Assembly: GCA_958510825.1 (NCBI GenBank)
Contig: OY294054.1
Location: forward strand, 14,149,390-14,213,389
DNA: 64,000 nucleotides
Source of the DNA: Brachypterus glaber
Lineage: Eukaryota > Arthropoda > Insecta > Coleoptera > Kateretidae
Direction: 5' to 3'
Shown: positions 12,905 through 23,989 of the stretch, in pieces
Position numbering within the stretch: position 1 is the first letter of the stretch
Layout of the letters: every line of letters begins with the position of its first letter
Notes under the pieces: model-generated
The model's database searches: none
Seen by the model: the letters and a program-made list of their open reading frames with translations, nothing else
What the model was told of the DNA's origin: nothing
Translations under genes and position numbers: made by a program

Positions 12905-13063
12905 CACATCCACAGACTCGCATATTATGCGACGCATAACAAGCATAATACACAAGAATGCGATGCCGTTATTGGCTTGATGTGCCGTCATGTATCTTGT
13001 AAGCCAATCACGGTATTGCATTCTTATGTATTATGCTTGTTATGCGTTATGCCTCTGGATGTA
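12905..13063. mobile_element. Hairpin MITE with CATAATAC arms
   Basis: Left arm ACATCCACAGACTCGCATA and GCATAACAAGCATAATACAC. The right arm carries GTATTATGCTTGTTATGCG and GCCTCTGGATGT. Long imperfect inverted repeat of about 70 bp each, centred near 12985, separated from other elements. Confidence 0.8.
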
Positions 13064-13795
13064 CCTTAAGTTGCATGTTTTATTAACTTTTGAAAGTCTG
13101 TATCTTCAGGACGACATATTCTAGCAAAAAACTGTTATAAACATATTTTTAGGGCCTAAAAATAGCTTACATTTATATAAATTCTAGAAGTACATAGTAT
13201 AATAAATAAGTGGGTCATGTTTAAAAATATATTATATTGCTTTGAGGTCATTATCTCCAAAACGAAGTATTTTGGGAAAAAAACTTTTTTAAAGAGACTA
13301 AAAAAATTTTCATTTTAGCTAAAAATTAATAGTTAAATTAACTAACCAAAAAACGCTAAAAATAGGAGTTTACCTCCACATCACTTCGTTTACTTCCAAA
13401 ATCTAATCAGTTCTTCGAAAGATTTAATCTTTCTTATATTATAAGAAACAATGTGCAAAAAACCTCTTGTCGATATTTGTTCTACTAATGGATTTATTGA
13501 GTTTAGTGACAAACAGACAAACGTATTTTTTACATATTTCGACTCAGGAAGGTCTTAAACGTCGAGAAAAGTAAAAAAACAAGTAAAAAATTTGACTCCT
13601 CGGCGATGAATTCAATAAATCGCTACTCTTAGCGATAGTGCCGATGTAATTACTTAGTGTGGTTGAAATGAATTGCATCTAGGACATTATCTTTCCCTAC
13701 TGGTATTGTACGAACATTTAATTTTCCTGTTACATTGGACCACGATTGAATTTTAAGATGCTAAAAATCAGCTAAAATTGTTTTTTCTGTTTTTA
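13064..13795. other. AT-rich non-coding stretch
   Basis: No gene or element recognised. Confidence 0.55.
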
Positions 13796-13797
13796 TA

Positions 13798-14444
13798 CAG
13801 GGTGATTGTAAAACAAGGTATCACAATTCTAAGAGGTTATTTCATATTAAAAAATATGTATAGAAAATCTTGGGTACAAAAACGGCTCTTATAAAAGCTA
13901 AAGTACATAATTAGTAATATAGAACTATTCCTTTTGCTACCTTACTGTTTGGGCAGTCAGAATCTACTAAAAATTTAGAAATTATTACCAACAATTTAGC
14001 AATCATTACCACTTTTTGGTATTTCTAAACCTATAGGAGATATTATTAAATACATTGGAACTATTTCCATATAATTTATCTAAGTATAAAAAATATATGT
14101 TATAATTTTCATACAGAAAACATTTTGAAGATAACAGATTTAGCAGTAAGATTACACATGCTAATGCATGCTAAAAGGTTTTTTATCTCTGGCTATATTA
14201 TACGAGAAAATTTCACGTATTTTTTCAGTGGGTTTAATTTTATTTCCCTTATGGGTTTTAAATAATAAAACTACTTAAAGCCTCCTTTAAAATGTCTTTA
14301 ATTTTTATGGACATATTTACATTCTCCTAAAGAAGTTTTAGCCATTTAAATATAGCTTGCTTAGGAGCCATTTTTAATATTCTATTTTATTTTTTTTAAT
14401 AAAATTCTTCGTTGAAAATTTCATCATATTTCTTTATCACCCGG
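13798..14444. mobile_element. Probable CAGGG-ended element, TA flanked
   Basis: The left end CAGGGTGATTGTAAAACAAG and the right end TTTCTTTATCACCCGG are inverted near-matches, flanked by TA at 13796-13797 and 14445-14446. The inside is AT-rich and non-coding. Only the first 15-20 bases pair well, so the call is moderate. Confidence 0.55.
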
Positions 14445-14611
14445 TATACTGTGGTGTAAATAAAAAATCACTTGACTTTTTTTAATGGGACTTTTAATAG
14501 AATGAATTTTAATAGAATTCTAAACATCTCTTTGTATTCTTATCTTTTTATCTTTTACCTGTCTTGATTTTAAATCGCGAGAATTTTAATTTTATTAACT
14601 AAAGTTGATGG

Positions 14612-15720
14612 TCGGTGTACTGGAACCAAGTTTTTTTTCGACTGTCTATAAAATCAGAGCTGACAGATCTGTCAAACTTATTTTTGCTTTCCCATTTTGA
14701 AAATTTCCATAAATTTCGGGTAAGCCTTGTATAGTTCTCCGCATGAAACAAAGTCTCCGACGAAAGGGGGAGGAATCATTCGCGCTCTCTTCTTTCCGTC
14801 AAAAGCGTTATAAGGCGTGCGTGCCTGCAACGGGCCTCCCACTTGCACACACATTCCAAACATATTTCCCGTAGCCACAGATCCGTGCCACAAAGTATAT
14901 TCGTGCAAAATTTTTCAATTTTTTTGCGTATTTTTACGTTTTATACGTTTATTCGGATATAAATCAATTTCGAGCAAAAAAAAACTTGTCAGTCGATCGG
15001 CCGATCGGTCGATAAGTCGATCGGTAGATTGGTCTCTTCGAAAAATCTTGTGTTCACGATCACTTAAGAACGCTTTAAGTTAGAGACTTAAAATTTGGCA
15101 TACAGGTATGGTACCAAAAGTTCTCGCTCAGGATTGTTTTCAGTGAAGAGTGGCAAGGAGAAAAATACATTTTTTTACAGAAATTATAAATTGCTATATA
15201 TATATTAAGGTTGCTAAAATTAAATCTGATAATTACATTTTTTCCAACTTCAGGGGGTAAATATTTAAAATGTTTTCAATATTTTCGTTAAAATTGGTGT
15301 ATAGGGGTTTTTGGGGTTGCCGAAATTGAATCTGATATTAATTTTTTTCTAATTTCACCCCCTGAAGTCCAAACTGAAATTTAAAATATTTTTTTTCTAA
15401 ATCCACCTCCTGAGGGGCGGGGGTAGTTTTCCTGAAAATTGGTATATTGGGGTTTTTAAGGTTGCTGAAAGTGAATCTGATAACAAAAAATCCATTACAC
15501 GGGCGGAGGTAAAAAATGGGAAAGTTTTTTTACTGGGCAGTGTATTTTTTTATCTATTAATTTTTCTGAAAACAAATAAATATCGTTTTTCGAAAACAGG
15601 TCGATAAGATTTTTCTTTTATTTTGGACTTAAAATGATCCTTACAAGTCACATAAACAATTTATGAAAGAAAACCTTGTATTTCACAGGGTAGTAAAAAA
15701 CTTGGTTCCAGCACACCGTG
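14612..15720. mobile_element. 1.1-kb element with GGTGTACTGGAACCAAG ends
   Basis: Left end TCGGTGTACTGGAACCAAGT; right end complement CACGGTGTGCTGGAACCAAG. Within lie a GC-richer segment (14735-14905, repeated at 16220-16400) and a full copy of the CGATCGGCCGATCGGTCGA to ACTGGGCAGTGTA family (14990-15548). This is a composite in which one repeat family sits inside another, or the two are parts of one larger element. No intact ORF of known family. Confidence 0.7.
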
Positions 15721-16219
15721 TACTTTAAACAATTAAATGATCTAAAAACACACATTTATTCTAAGATTTACTGCCGGCGGTTAACTTTCGGTTAAGTGCA
15801 TAATTGAAAAAATATTAAGAAACTTATAAGCATCTTATTTTGTACAAACTTTTCTAAAACTAAAACACTGTCTAACCAGATTCTTGCATTATGTACGCAC
15901 GCTATACTACACTAAAAATATGTCTCGGATAAGCGAGAAAACACCTAAACGAAAAAAACTAAACAGCTTTCAAAAAAAAAGTTAGTCGCAGCGTGGCCTT
16001 TGTAAGGGACGGATGTGACCGCTTTGGCGGATATACTCCAGCATCAGCCCTGTAGATATGCACAGGACTTGATTAATTTTATTTTTTATTTTATGTCATG
16101 TCGTTTAATTGTAAAGTTTTAAGTGAGTCGTGATTATTAATATGTGATGTTAAATTTAAAATCAATTTATTTCGTTGTACAAGTGGATAACTTTTTATGA
16201 ATTTCAAAGAAAGCCTTTG
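15721..16219. other. Non-coding stretch
   Basis: No gene seen. A short G/C-richer segment (16000-16060) has no identifiable role. Confidence 0.5.
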
Positions 16220-16400
16220 CCAATAAAAAAAAATAATTTTCTATTTTTTACAAAGTAAAGACGCAAGGGGGAGGTATCACCGAAAGGACAGCGCGCTCTC
16301 TTCTTTACGTCATAAGCGTGCGTGCGTGCAAGTGAGACGCAGTCACCACACATGTTTTCAATAGCCACACATCCGCGTGTCGAACAATACATGTTTTAAG
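16220..16400 (+). repeat. Second copy of the 14.74-14.90 kb segment
   Basis: Shares AAAGGGGGAGG-like, GCGCTCTCTTCTTTACGTCA, AAGCGTGCGTGCGTGCAAG and AGCCACACATCCG blocks, in the same order, with 14735-14905. The open frames on the - strand in both copies (for example 16204-16392) share only the local block and do not look like a protein family. Confidence 0.65.
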
Positions 16401-16833
16401 TTTGAAAGGTATACTTACCTACGCGTGATAAGCTCTAGGTTTTTACCTTAGGACATCGGCTGAAATTGGCTTTTGGTAATAAATTTGATAAAGTGAAGTA
16501 CACAATAGGCCGGAAACTGTTCTCCGATATTTTCTTGCTTTTTGTCGTAAGAAAAAATAGTGATAGACAAAATCGTTTCCAATTAAGTGATCCATATAAA
16601 ATTATATTTATTATTTTTTGTAACCATTCTGGGAAAAATGAACATTCTCATTTTTTACGAAAGTAGTTTTGGCGACAAAAGAAATACAGACTTTTTCCTA
16701 AAACTTTAAAGTCCTGCAGTGAAAAAGTTGTTTGAAATCATGGTTTTTATGCCGATTGCTTTTTTTTTACTTTTATATTTGTGAATTGAGTTTAAAATTT
16801 AAAAATATTAATACTGGTTAAAACAGATATATT

Positions 16834-16867
16834 TCAAAATTTGCGTTACGTAATACTTGAACGTTCC
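16834..16867 (-). mobile_element. Terminal fragment of a GGGAACG MITE
   Basis: AAAATTTGCGTTACGTAATA then CTTGAACGTTCCC, followed by TTA. This matches one end of the MITEs at 11992, 23675 and 47429. The opposite end is missing. Confidence 0.75.
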
Positions 16868-16869
16868 CT

Positions 16870-17806
16870 TAAATAGAATTGGTTTTCGGAACCAGCATAC
16901 CAAAAACTATAAAAATCCTTGAACACTATTTTAATTAATTTTATTTTGAAAAAATAACATCAAAATTAAAGCAAAATACACGTAAATATGTAAAATTACA
17001 CTTTTCTTCGTAGTATTTCGTTTTCCAGAAGGTATATAAAATCATAAAAAAAACAATTTTGTTAATGTCTGAAACTTGTTTTCAACTAGTGTTAAAAAAT
17101 ATATGTCAAAAGCTCGCTAAAATAATCTTTTATAAAAAAGGCTTATATCTATAAATAAGTAAAGTAAACTTTATTCTTTGACACGGAAATTTTTAAGTTT
17201 CAGCTTAAATTCTTAAAAGAACTAATTCTCAGCTGTCCCAAGGGACGTACTTTATTTCCCTTAGTAAGAATTTAACTTTTGAATTTTTGATGTAACATTT
17301 TAAAATCAAATTGAACAACTTTAAATATCCTTCAGCAATTACCGCCTACTTTTGGCCCTCTGCCTAATTAACCGCTTCGCAATCCGCCGTTATTAATTCG
17401 ATCCCGTTACGCAGTAACGGATTAATCCAAATTAGGACTATTCGCAGAAAAAATCAAAATAAACCTGTTTCTCTTCTGTTTTATTCTATATTTTGTCAAA
17501 TCTAATGATATAACTCAATATCGGCTAAAGCTACGCTGAGAAATATCTTATTTATTTTAAATAGGGTTCCGTCGATAGGGTAAATATTGCTCAAAATTTT
17601 ATTTTGCAATGAAAAAAAAATATGATACGTCTTTTGACTTGCATAATTCATAAAAAATATTGAATATTTTCTTTTTCTTTTATTTCAAAAATGTTGATAC
17701 ATTTTTTTTAAACCCATCCGGAAACATTGTGCACAAAAAAACGAATACAAAACTAAAAAATACAAATATAAACTTGCAAAGTATGTATGGTAGTAATAAA
17801 CAATAG
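16870..17806. other. AT-rich non-coding stretch
   Basis: Nothing identifiable. Confidence 0.5.
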
Positions 17807-18070
17807 TTATTTATGGTACTTGTGGGCAATATCAGTTTACCCATGAGTGCCATACAAGGTTCTATCCAATAAATAGCTTAGGAATTCATATTTTTATTAA
17901 AAATTTTAATGACATTTACAAGAAAATAATTTTACAAGTGACAGTTGAGTGGGTAAAATAAATAATTATCCACTCAATAAAGTAAAAGCCACGCGGGGGT
18001 TATTATTGAGTTTATCTATTTAAAATAAAGCTGGTAATTGTCTTATTATCTGTATGTATTGGATAAAACA
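17807..18070 (+). repeat. 250-bp repeat, direct copy at 27.7 kb
   Basis: TAGTTATTTATGGTACTTGT, TATCAGTTTACCCATGAGTG, CCATACAAGGTTCTATCC, GTGACAGTTGAGTGGGTAAA and GCCACGCGGGGGTTATTATTG occur in the same order and orientation at 27645-27975, where the copy is about 70 bp longer near its start. Confidence 0.85.
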
Positions 18071-18726
18071 ATTTTTAGAACTTTTTTGAACTCAAAAGCA
18101 ACTTTTTGAGGAAAAACCAACACACTAACAAAAATTCGACTTCACCTAATCTCAAAAGTACGTGACATAATCAGCTGTATAAATATTTACCGGCAATATT
18201 AGGTACTGTCATATATAAATAGGTACTCCAACTTGAAGACCAGTGTTCCCAAGTGCAAACTAGGAGCCCATAAAGTTTGTATTTTGATTATTAAAGAATT
18301 CAGGGGTCTTAATGCCCAGTGTTCCCAAATGGAAAGAAGTTACAACATAGGGTTAAAGTCCATAGCGAGGTCCATAGCATACGAAGCTCCCAAATGAGCT
18401 ATCTTTGAAGGGATGTAGATCCCTTTATCCAGTTATCAGTCCTAAGACTGGTGTAAGGTATCTCCGCTACAGCCGGTTTTTCAAGATACAGGTTCCCACA
18501 CCAGATTAAAATGTATATGGAAAATCCCGTAAACAAATATCCAGTTGTGGATATTGTGGTGAATTTCGCTGTACCTACAAATACGTGGATACAATGGCGC
18601 TTAGGACCTTTTTTTAAATTGTTGGCCTAATAAAATTAATTAGTATTTATAAAGCTAAAAGTAACACATTTAAAACTTTTTTAATATATGCAATGGTTAA
18701 AAAATTAGGAACAATTAATTAAGTAA
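18071..18726. other. Non-coding stretch, slightly less AT-rich
   Basis: 18230-18600 has balanced composition (CCAGTGTTCCCAA twice, at 18241 and 18320) and may be retroelement-derived, but it has no reading frame and I cannot identify it. Confidence 0.45.
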
Positions 18727-18906
18727 AGGAGGGTATCGCATTTTGGGCTAAATCGCCTGCAACGATAAGACTTTACATGCTTATAGATATATAAAAAGTA
18801 AATACTTAGCCAAAATTTCAGCCCTTTTTACATCCCGGAACATACTTTAATTAATTATTTTAATTAAGAATTTTGACATATGTCAATGTACGATTTGGCA
18901 ACACTG
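18727..18906 (-). repeat. Inverted copy of the 1.9-2.1 kb repeat
   Basis: GGAGGGTATCGCATTTTGGG to CGATTTGGCAACA is the reverse complement of 1912-2094, with scattered differences. Confidence 0.8.
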
Positions 18907-19424
18907 TACGAAACTTCAAGTGTCAAATGTCATCTCGTCAAAATAAAAATAACTTTGCACATTAACTACTACAGTGGGGCCAAAGTGGGTCTGTGTTGTG
19001 TTCACTGCTCTTGACTATAATATTAAAATATTTGGTTGTGTTTTATTAGTTTTTACGGATTTAATATACTGTAATTCAATGTGTAATTAGGCTGGACTTA
19101 TGTGACTAGTTTCTTAAGTTTCAGTACGATTATGGAGTTATTTTTGAGGTATTTATACTATAATAACATTGTAAGCAAACCATTAGCTTCAACGATAACT
19201 CAAATCATCTAGTTCCATGGGACAGTGTTACCCAAGACAAATAATTTAATCTGGCTTTCAACATGTTAAATTAGTTTATTTCCATGATATGATTTAAAAC
19301 TAGATTATGAAAAAGTTACACATAGACTTTTAACTTATATAGAAATGGAGAAAGAGCGTTATGTTGATTTTGAAAAAGAAATTATTGTTTACACACAGGA
19401 TTTGGAATATTTGTAGCAAAATTA
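18907..19424. other. AT-rich non-coding stretch
   Basis: No gene or element recognised. Confidence 0.5.
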
Positions 19425-19471
19425 ATGGAGAGCCCCTAGCACAAGCCAAAAGCTTATTTGGGGCTCTCCAT
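19425..19471. repeat. 47-bp hairpin, ATGGAGAGCCCC ends
   Basis: ATGGAGAGCCCCTAGCACAA to GGGGCTCTCCAT; the two ends pair perfectly. The same 47 bp, in the opposite orientation, is at 44762-44808, and a partial copy is at 55838-55864. Confidence 0.85.
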
Positions 19472-20767
19472 GACTATATTTAATTAATATTGAACAGTGT
19501 TTTTATTATACATTCTATCTAAACGTATTTATGTTGGTTTTGTAAATAAACAAAAAATATTGCTTTTTTTCAGTATGATAGTCACATTTAGCCCAGTTAC
19601 GATATCAAATAATCCCTTAGTATTTATTTTTTTTTTATTTTGTTCTTTATCAACAAATAACAGTTTTTATCATTTCTTTTCATCATTTTGCACTTTTTTA
19701 AACAAAAACATATTTTTCTTATTTAGACCGAATTTCCTATTTAAAACTATATATATATATAACTAGAAAACAAATGAGCGCCGAAAAAAAAAGATATGAA
19801 AGTGAACTATTCTAATTTAAAGATCTTTTAATTTCATAAATAAAAAATCGTTTACCATGCGGAAAAAATATAGAGGTCGCCACAGGGCCAATGAGTATTA
19901 TTATGAAAGCGTCATTCGGTATTTAACTTGTAGTACAGGTGAGACTATAAAACACAGTTTGGACTTTCTTTTAATATCACTTAGCATTTTCGAGAAAAAT
20001 TACAAGGGCGGGAATTATGGATCACCCTGTACATAGTTTGTTGATCTGTAAAGTTTGTCAATGCATTCTGTTTACCTAATAAATTCAGTGAAATATGCAT
20101 ATTTATTCGACTAGAAAACCCAACGGACAGTCCGGACTAGTCCGGAAATTCGGTTTCCAATATTTGTCTTTTCCAGCTTTAGCAAACTTCCAATGAAAAA
20201 TCCTTAGTTTACTAGTAGACGTCAAAATAAAAAGCGAGAAATCAAACATAGGGAAGCTTCAGGCGAAACGAGGTAGGGTCACAATAAGATAAAGCTTCAA
20301 TTTTGTATTAAAAAATTGTTTGGTCACAAACCCTAAAACTCGGCAAAAAAAAATCCTGAAAGTACGTCGGACGTAGAAATAAATAGTCGAAACTCGCTAT
20401 TTATACGTCCAACGTAACATAACCTAACTTTTTGGTTTAGGTCAGATTTTGCGCCTGTTTTGTGTTTTTGATGCTAATGGGGCGGCTTAGCCCCCTCATT
20501 TAGACGAGGAGAATGCAATTCTGACAAAAAAATTATCTAAAAGTTTAAAAAACCCTAAAAGTCAACAAAAAAATACTAGACGTATACTTAGTTTTGTGTA
20601 AGTCGGACGTAGAAATAGCCTGTTTCTACTTTTAATATTGTCTCACGTAACGACGTAACTGACAGTACCGTTTCTGTCAGTTACATCATTACGTAAGATA
20701 GGGGACGATATGTAACGCAATATTTTGCAAATATTTATTTTAAAATCCCACAAAAATACGTAAGCAA
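19472..20767. other. Non-coding stretch
   Basis: 20005-20032 ends like a CAGGG-type element (GATCACCCTGTA) without an identified partner. 20380-20640 contains GTCGGACGTAGAAATA twice. No gene seen. Confidence 0.5.
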
Positions 20768-20903
20768 ACCCTGTTGATAATGATGGGTCTGTGTGGGTAT
20801 ATATAAATGGGGCATAAACCGGACTTGAGCGGATGAAATTCATCCGCCCAAGTCCGGGTTGTGCACCATTTATACCGGCACAGACCCGTCGTTTTCAGTA
20901 GGG
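20768..20903. mobile_element. Hairpin MITE, CCGGACTTGAGCGG core, copy 1
   Basis: Near-perfect hairpin. The outer arms CCCTGTTGATAATGATGGG and CGTCGTTTTCAGTAGGG pair, and the inner arms ACCGGACTTGAGCGGATGAA and TTCATCCGCCCAAGTCCGG face each other with almost no loop. A second copy is at 29410-29532. The folded stem is about 60 bp. The - strand open frame here is a by-product. Confidence 0.9.
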
Positions 20904-21073
20904 AAGATCTTCCCTAAAAAAAATACATAATGCTACATCAGACCCCCCTTCCCCCTTGTAACGGATCGTAACACTTTATAAAATGATTTTAAAATGTCAT
21001 AAATTGGAAGCTAGGTGAAGACACTTTAGAATCCGGACAGACAAACATTTTTTAGCTAAAATCAAGAGATCCC

Positions 21074-21871
21074 CAGTCCGCATAAATTCATACCAGGTAC
21101 ATAGCAGGTACATAACCACTGTTCTATGTGATGTTGCAGCCATGTAATTTTTATAGTCCATGTATAGTCCTTGGACTTTAACAATTCCGCCTCAAGTTAT
21201 GTATCAGTTACATAACATGCTACATATCAGCTACATACTAGAAACATAACAATGAAAGTAGGCGTTTCCGAATTCTACTTTTTCTCTTTCTTTCAAATAC
21301 ATTTTATAATACTTGTTCCTGGTTATGAAGTGCATCATAGATTTAGACATGTTGAAAAATTCATTTTTACTGTGAAAGCAAACTTTCCACCAGCCTTAAA
21401 AATCATGCGCCACACAAAAAAATAGTGAATAATTATCATTAAAAAAAATATATTTTAATTTTTTGTCTAAAACTATCTAAAATCAGTTTAAAAGTCTAAA
21501 AATACATGCGTTTCTACTACTTAAGGGTAAAACTTTTATTATTAACAACAATTTTAAGAATATTAGTGATTCTAACCTATAAAAATTAAAATAATATAGA
21601 CGCCATATTTAGTTTTGAATTTATAACATTTTATGTATCGTGTATGTTCTCATACCATAAATATATAATATATAACATGCAATATTGCATGTTATCTATC
21701 ATACATATGTATGTTACATCTTATGTAATATGGCACATGTAACGTAAAAAATCTTTCTGTTATAAGGCATGGTATGTAGCTACATATGTATGTTATGTCT
21801 CATGTAATATGGCACATGTTACCTAAAAAATCTTTCTTTAATATGTTGCATCCATATATGTGCGGACTGGG
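21074..21871. repeat. 800-bp element filled with CATGTAA/TACATA words
   Basis: CCCAGTCCGCATAAATT at the left and ATATGTGCGGACTGGG at the right are inverted ends. The inside has repeated GGTACATA and CAGCTACATA words. A direct repeat of about 70 bp (21703-21772 and 21773-21842) contains ATGTAATATGGCACATGT and AAAAAATCTTTCT. No coding. Probably a non-autonomous DNA transposon. Confidence 0.7.
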
Positions 21872-22049
21872 TACACATAAAAAGTCCTAAAACGTAAAAG
21901 CTCTCCTCTATTTGTCTGTTTAGATTGGGGAGAGCAAAATCTGTAAAAAAATTCAATAATGTAAATAAATATTACAGTTCCTGATTCACTTGGTCCACCG
22001 AGACCTAAACTAGATGACAGTAATATAAATTCGAAACCTTTTCACTGTA

Positions 22050-23221
22050 CTGGGTGTATTTGAAATAGCGTAGGAAATCTTAACAGGTGATTCTACATGA
22101 TAAAATATGACAAAAAGTTCCTGTAAACATACGTCTAAAAATGCGTCATAAGGGAGCTACGCCTCTTTGAAATTGGCTAAAAAAATCGGTTTTTATTTAA
22201 CAACTGAGGAACCCTTTGAATATTAACGAGGTTTTGCACGTGAATTAATCCTAATAAGGCCCATCTTTGTATGTCATTTTCACGTACCTGTTTAAACCAG
22301 GGGTGTGCGAAACGGGGGGGCCTTATCAGTTTTTTGTCCAAACTTTTTTCTGTGTAACTTTTTTGCAATTTTATTTTTGAAATATGATTCCTCAGGTTAA
22401 AATACATAAAAAAGGTACTCTTGTTGTAATACTGTAGGATTAACCGATTTCGAGAAAAGTTCATTTGAAGGTGAAATTTCAAGGTTCGAGGACGAAAAAT
22501 TAAATACTAAAATTACGAAAACAAAAATTTTAATGATGCAATGTTATTCTACATCAAAAACTAAGAAAAAAAGTTTCCATACATGTAGGTCGAAAAAACG
22601 CTTTTAAAGCTACCATAGCCCTTTAAAAATGGTGCATATTTAGGAGACCATAGCTCCATTAGGACTCATTTTTGGAAGTACCTGTATATGAGGTTTTTTT
22701 CTTAGTTTTTAATGTACATTCTCCCTGCATCATTAAAATTTTGGTTTTCAACATTTTAGTATTTAATTTTTCGTCCTCGAACCGTGGAATTTCACCTTCA
22801 AATGAATTTTTCTCGAAAACGGTTAATCCTACAGTATTACAACAAGAGTACCTTTTTTATGTATTTTGACCTGTGGAATCATATTTCAAAAATAAAATTG
22901 CAAAAAAGTTACACAGAAAAAAGTTTGGGACAAAAAACTGATAAGCCCCCCCCCCGTTTCGCACACCCCTGGTTGAAATAAGTACATGAAAATAACACAT
23001 AAAACGGGCCTTGGTAGGATTAGTTGACGTGCAAAACCTCGTTGATATATCTCAAAGGGTTCCTGAGTTATTAAATAAAAACCGATTTTTTTAGCCACTT
23101 TCAAAGGGGCGTAGCTCCCTTATGACGCATTTTTAGACATATGTTTATAGGAACTTTTTGTCATATTTTATGATGTAGAATCATCTGTTAACATTTCCGA
23201 CGCTATTTCAAATACACCGTG
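22050..23221. mobile_element. 1172-bp long fold-back element, TA target duplication
   Basis: Ends CTGGGTGTATTTGAAATAGC and GCTATTTCAAATACACCGTG, with TA outside both (22048-22049 and 23222-23223). Arms of about 430 bp pair over most of their length: AAGTTCCTGTAAACATACGT, GGGAGCTACGCC, GAGGAACCCTTTGAATATTA, CCAGGGGTGTGCGAAACGGG and GTTTGGACAAAAAACTGA-type blocks occur on both sides in opposite orientation. The unpaired centre is about 300 bp. Open frames inside (22177-22482, 22672-22981) are symmetric by-products. Related single arms lie at 3.2, 37.1 and 42.6 kb. Confidence 0.9.
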
Positions 23222-23232
23222 TATAGTATATA

Positions 23233-23980
23233 CAGTAGGGTATTTCAAACAACACGATTTTGGAAAATAATAAGCCCCTCTAATGTCGTGAAAAATACAA
23301 AAATAAAATTCTTTGCCAAATTTTAGTTTAAAATAATGAAATTAGGGTCCGGCCACTTTATTTTGAAATTGAAAAAAAAAACAATTTTTTTTAAGGCGAG
23401 TGTTTTTTTAATCAAATATATCTGGTACACTATATTGTGCAAAATTCATAATTTGAAATCTGTACAAAATTTTAAACAAACAAAATTTAGCAAACATGTA
23501 CATTAAAAAAAAAATAACAAAATAAAATAACTTTTACAATTTTTTGTTTAATCGAAAACAAGACTCCGTGCCAAATTTTAGCTTAAAATAAAAAAATTAG
23601 CCTCTAAGACTGCATTTGAAAATTGGAATAAAAATAAAATAATTATTATGAATATATTTTTTTATTTTTTTTAAGGGAACGTTCAAGTATTACGTAACGC
23701 TCCTAGGGGGGGGCGGTGGTCTTTTTGGAGTGTTACGCCCATGTTAATGGTATAGGAAAATAGCGTTACAGGGGGGGTCCAAAATGATCAAAATTTGCGT
23801 TACGTAATACTTGAACGTTCCCTAAGACCCCAAATTTCGTTTTTCAGCAGATTTTAATTTATGCTTTTTCCATTACAATTTGATTTGTTTGGCCTAAAAT
23901 TTGGCACAAAATTTCATTTTTGTATTTATTACGACATGACTGAAAATTGTCAAAAAATCTTGTCTTTTTTAATACCCTAG
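23233..23980. mobile_element. Fold-back element with a nested MITE
   Basis: The left end CAGTAGGGTATTTCAAAC and the right end complement CTAGGGTATTAAAAAAGAC pair. Inward, AAATACAAAAATAAAATTCT with TGCCAAATTTTAG matches the right arm. A GGGAACG MITE (23675-23822) is inserted in the right half. The end positions are approximate. Confidence 0.65.
23675..23822. mobile_element. GGGAACG MITE with TAA target duplication
   Basis: 148 bp. The ends GGGAACGTTCAAGTATTACG and CGTAATACTTGAACGTTCCC are perfect inverted complements. TAA is at 23672-23674 and 23823-23825. The inside shares GTTACGCCCATGTTAATGG with the 11992 copy. Confidence 0.9.
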
Positions 23981-23989
23981 TATACAGCA

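Noticed and set aside
22177..23104. Mirror-image open frames on both strands
   Set aside because: They occupy the two arms of the long fold-back and encode near-identical text in opposite directions, without protein family features.
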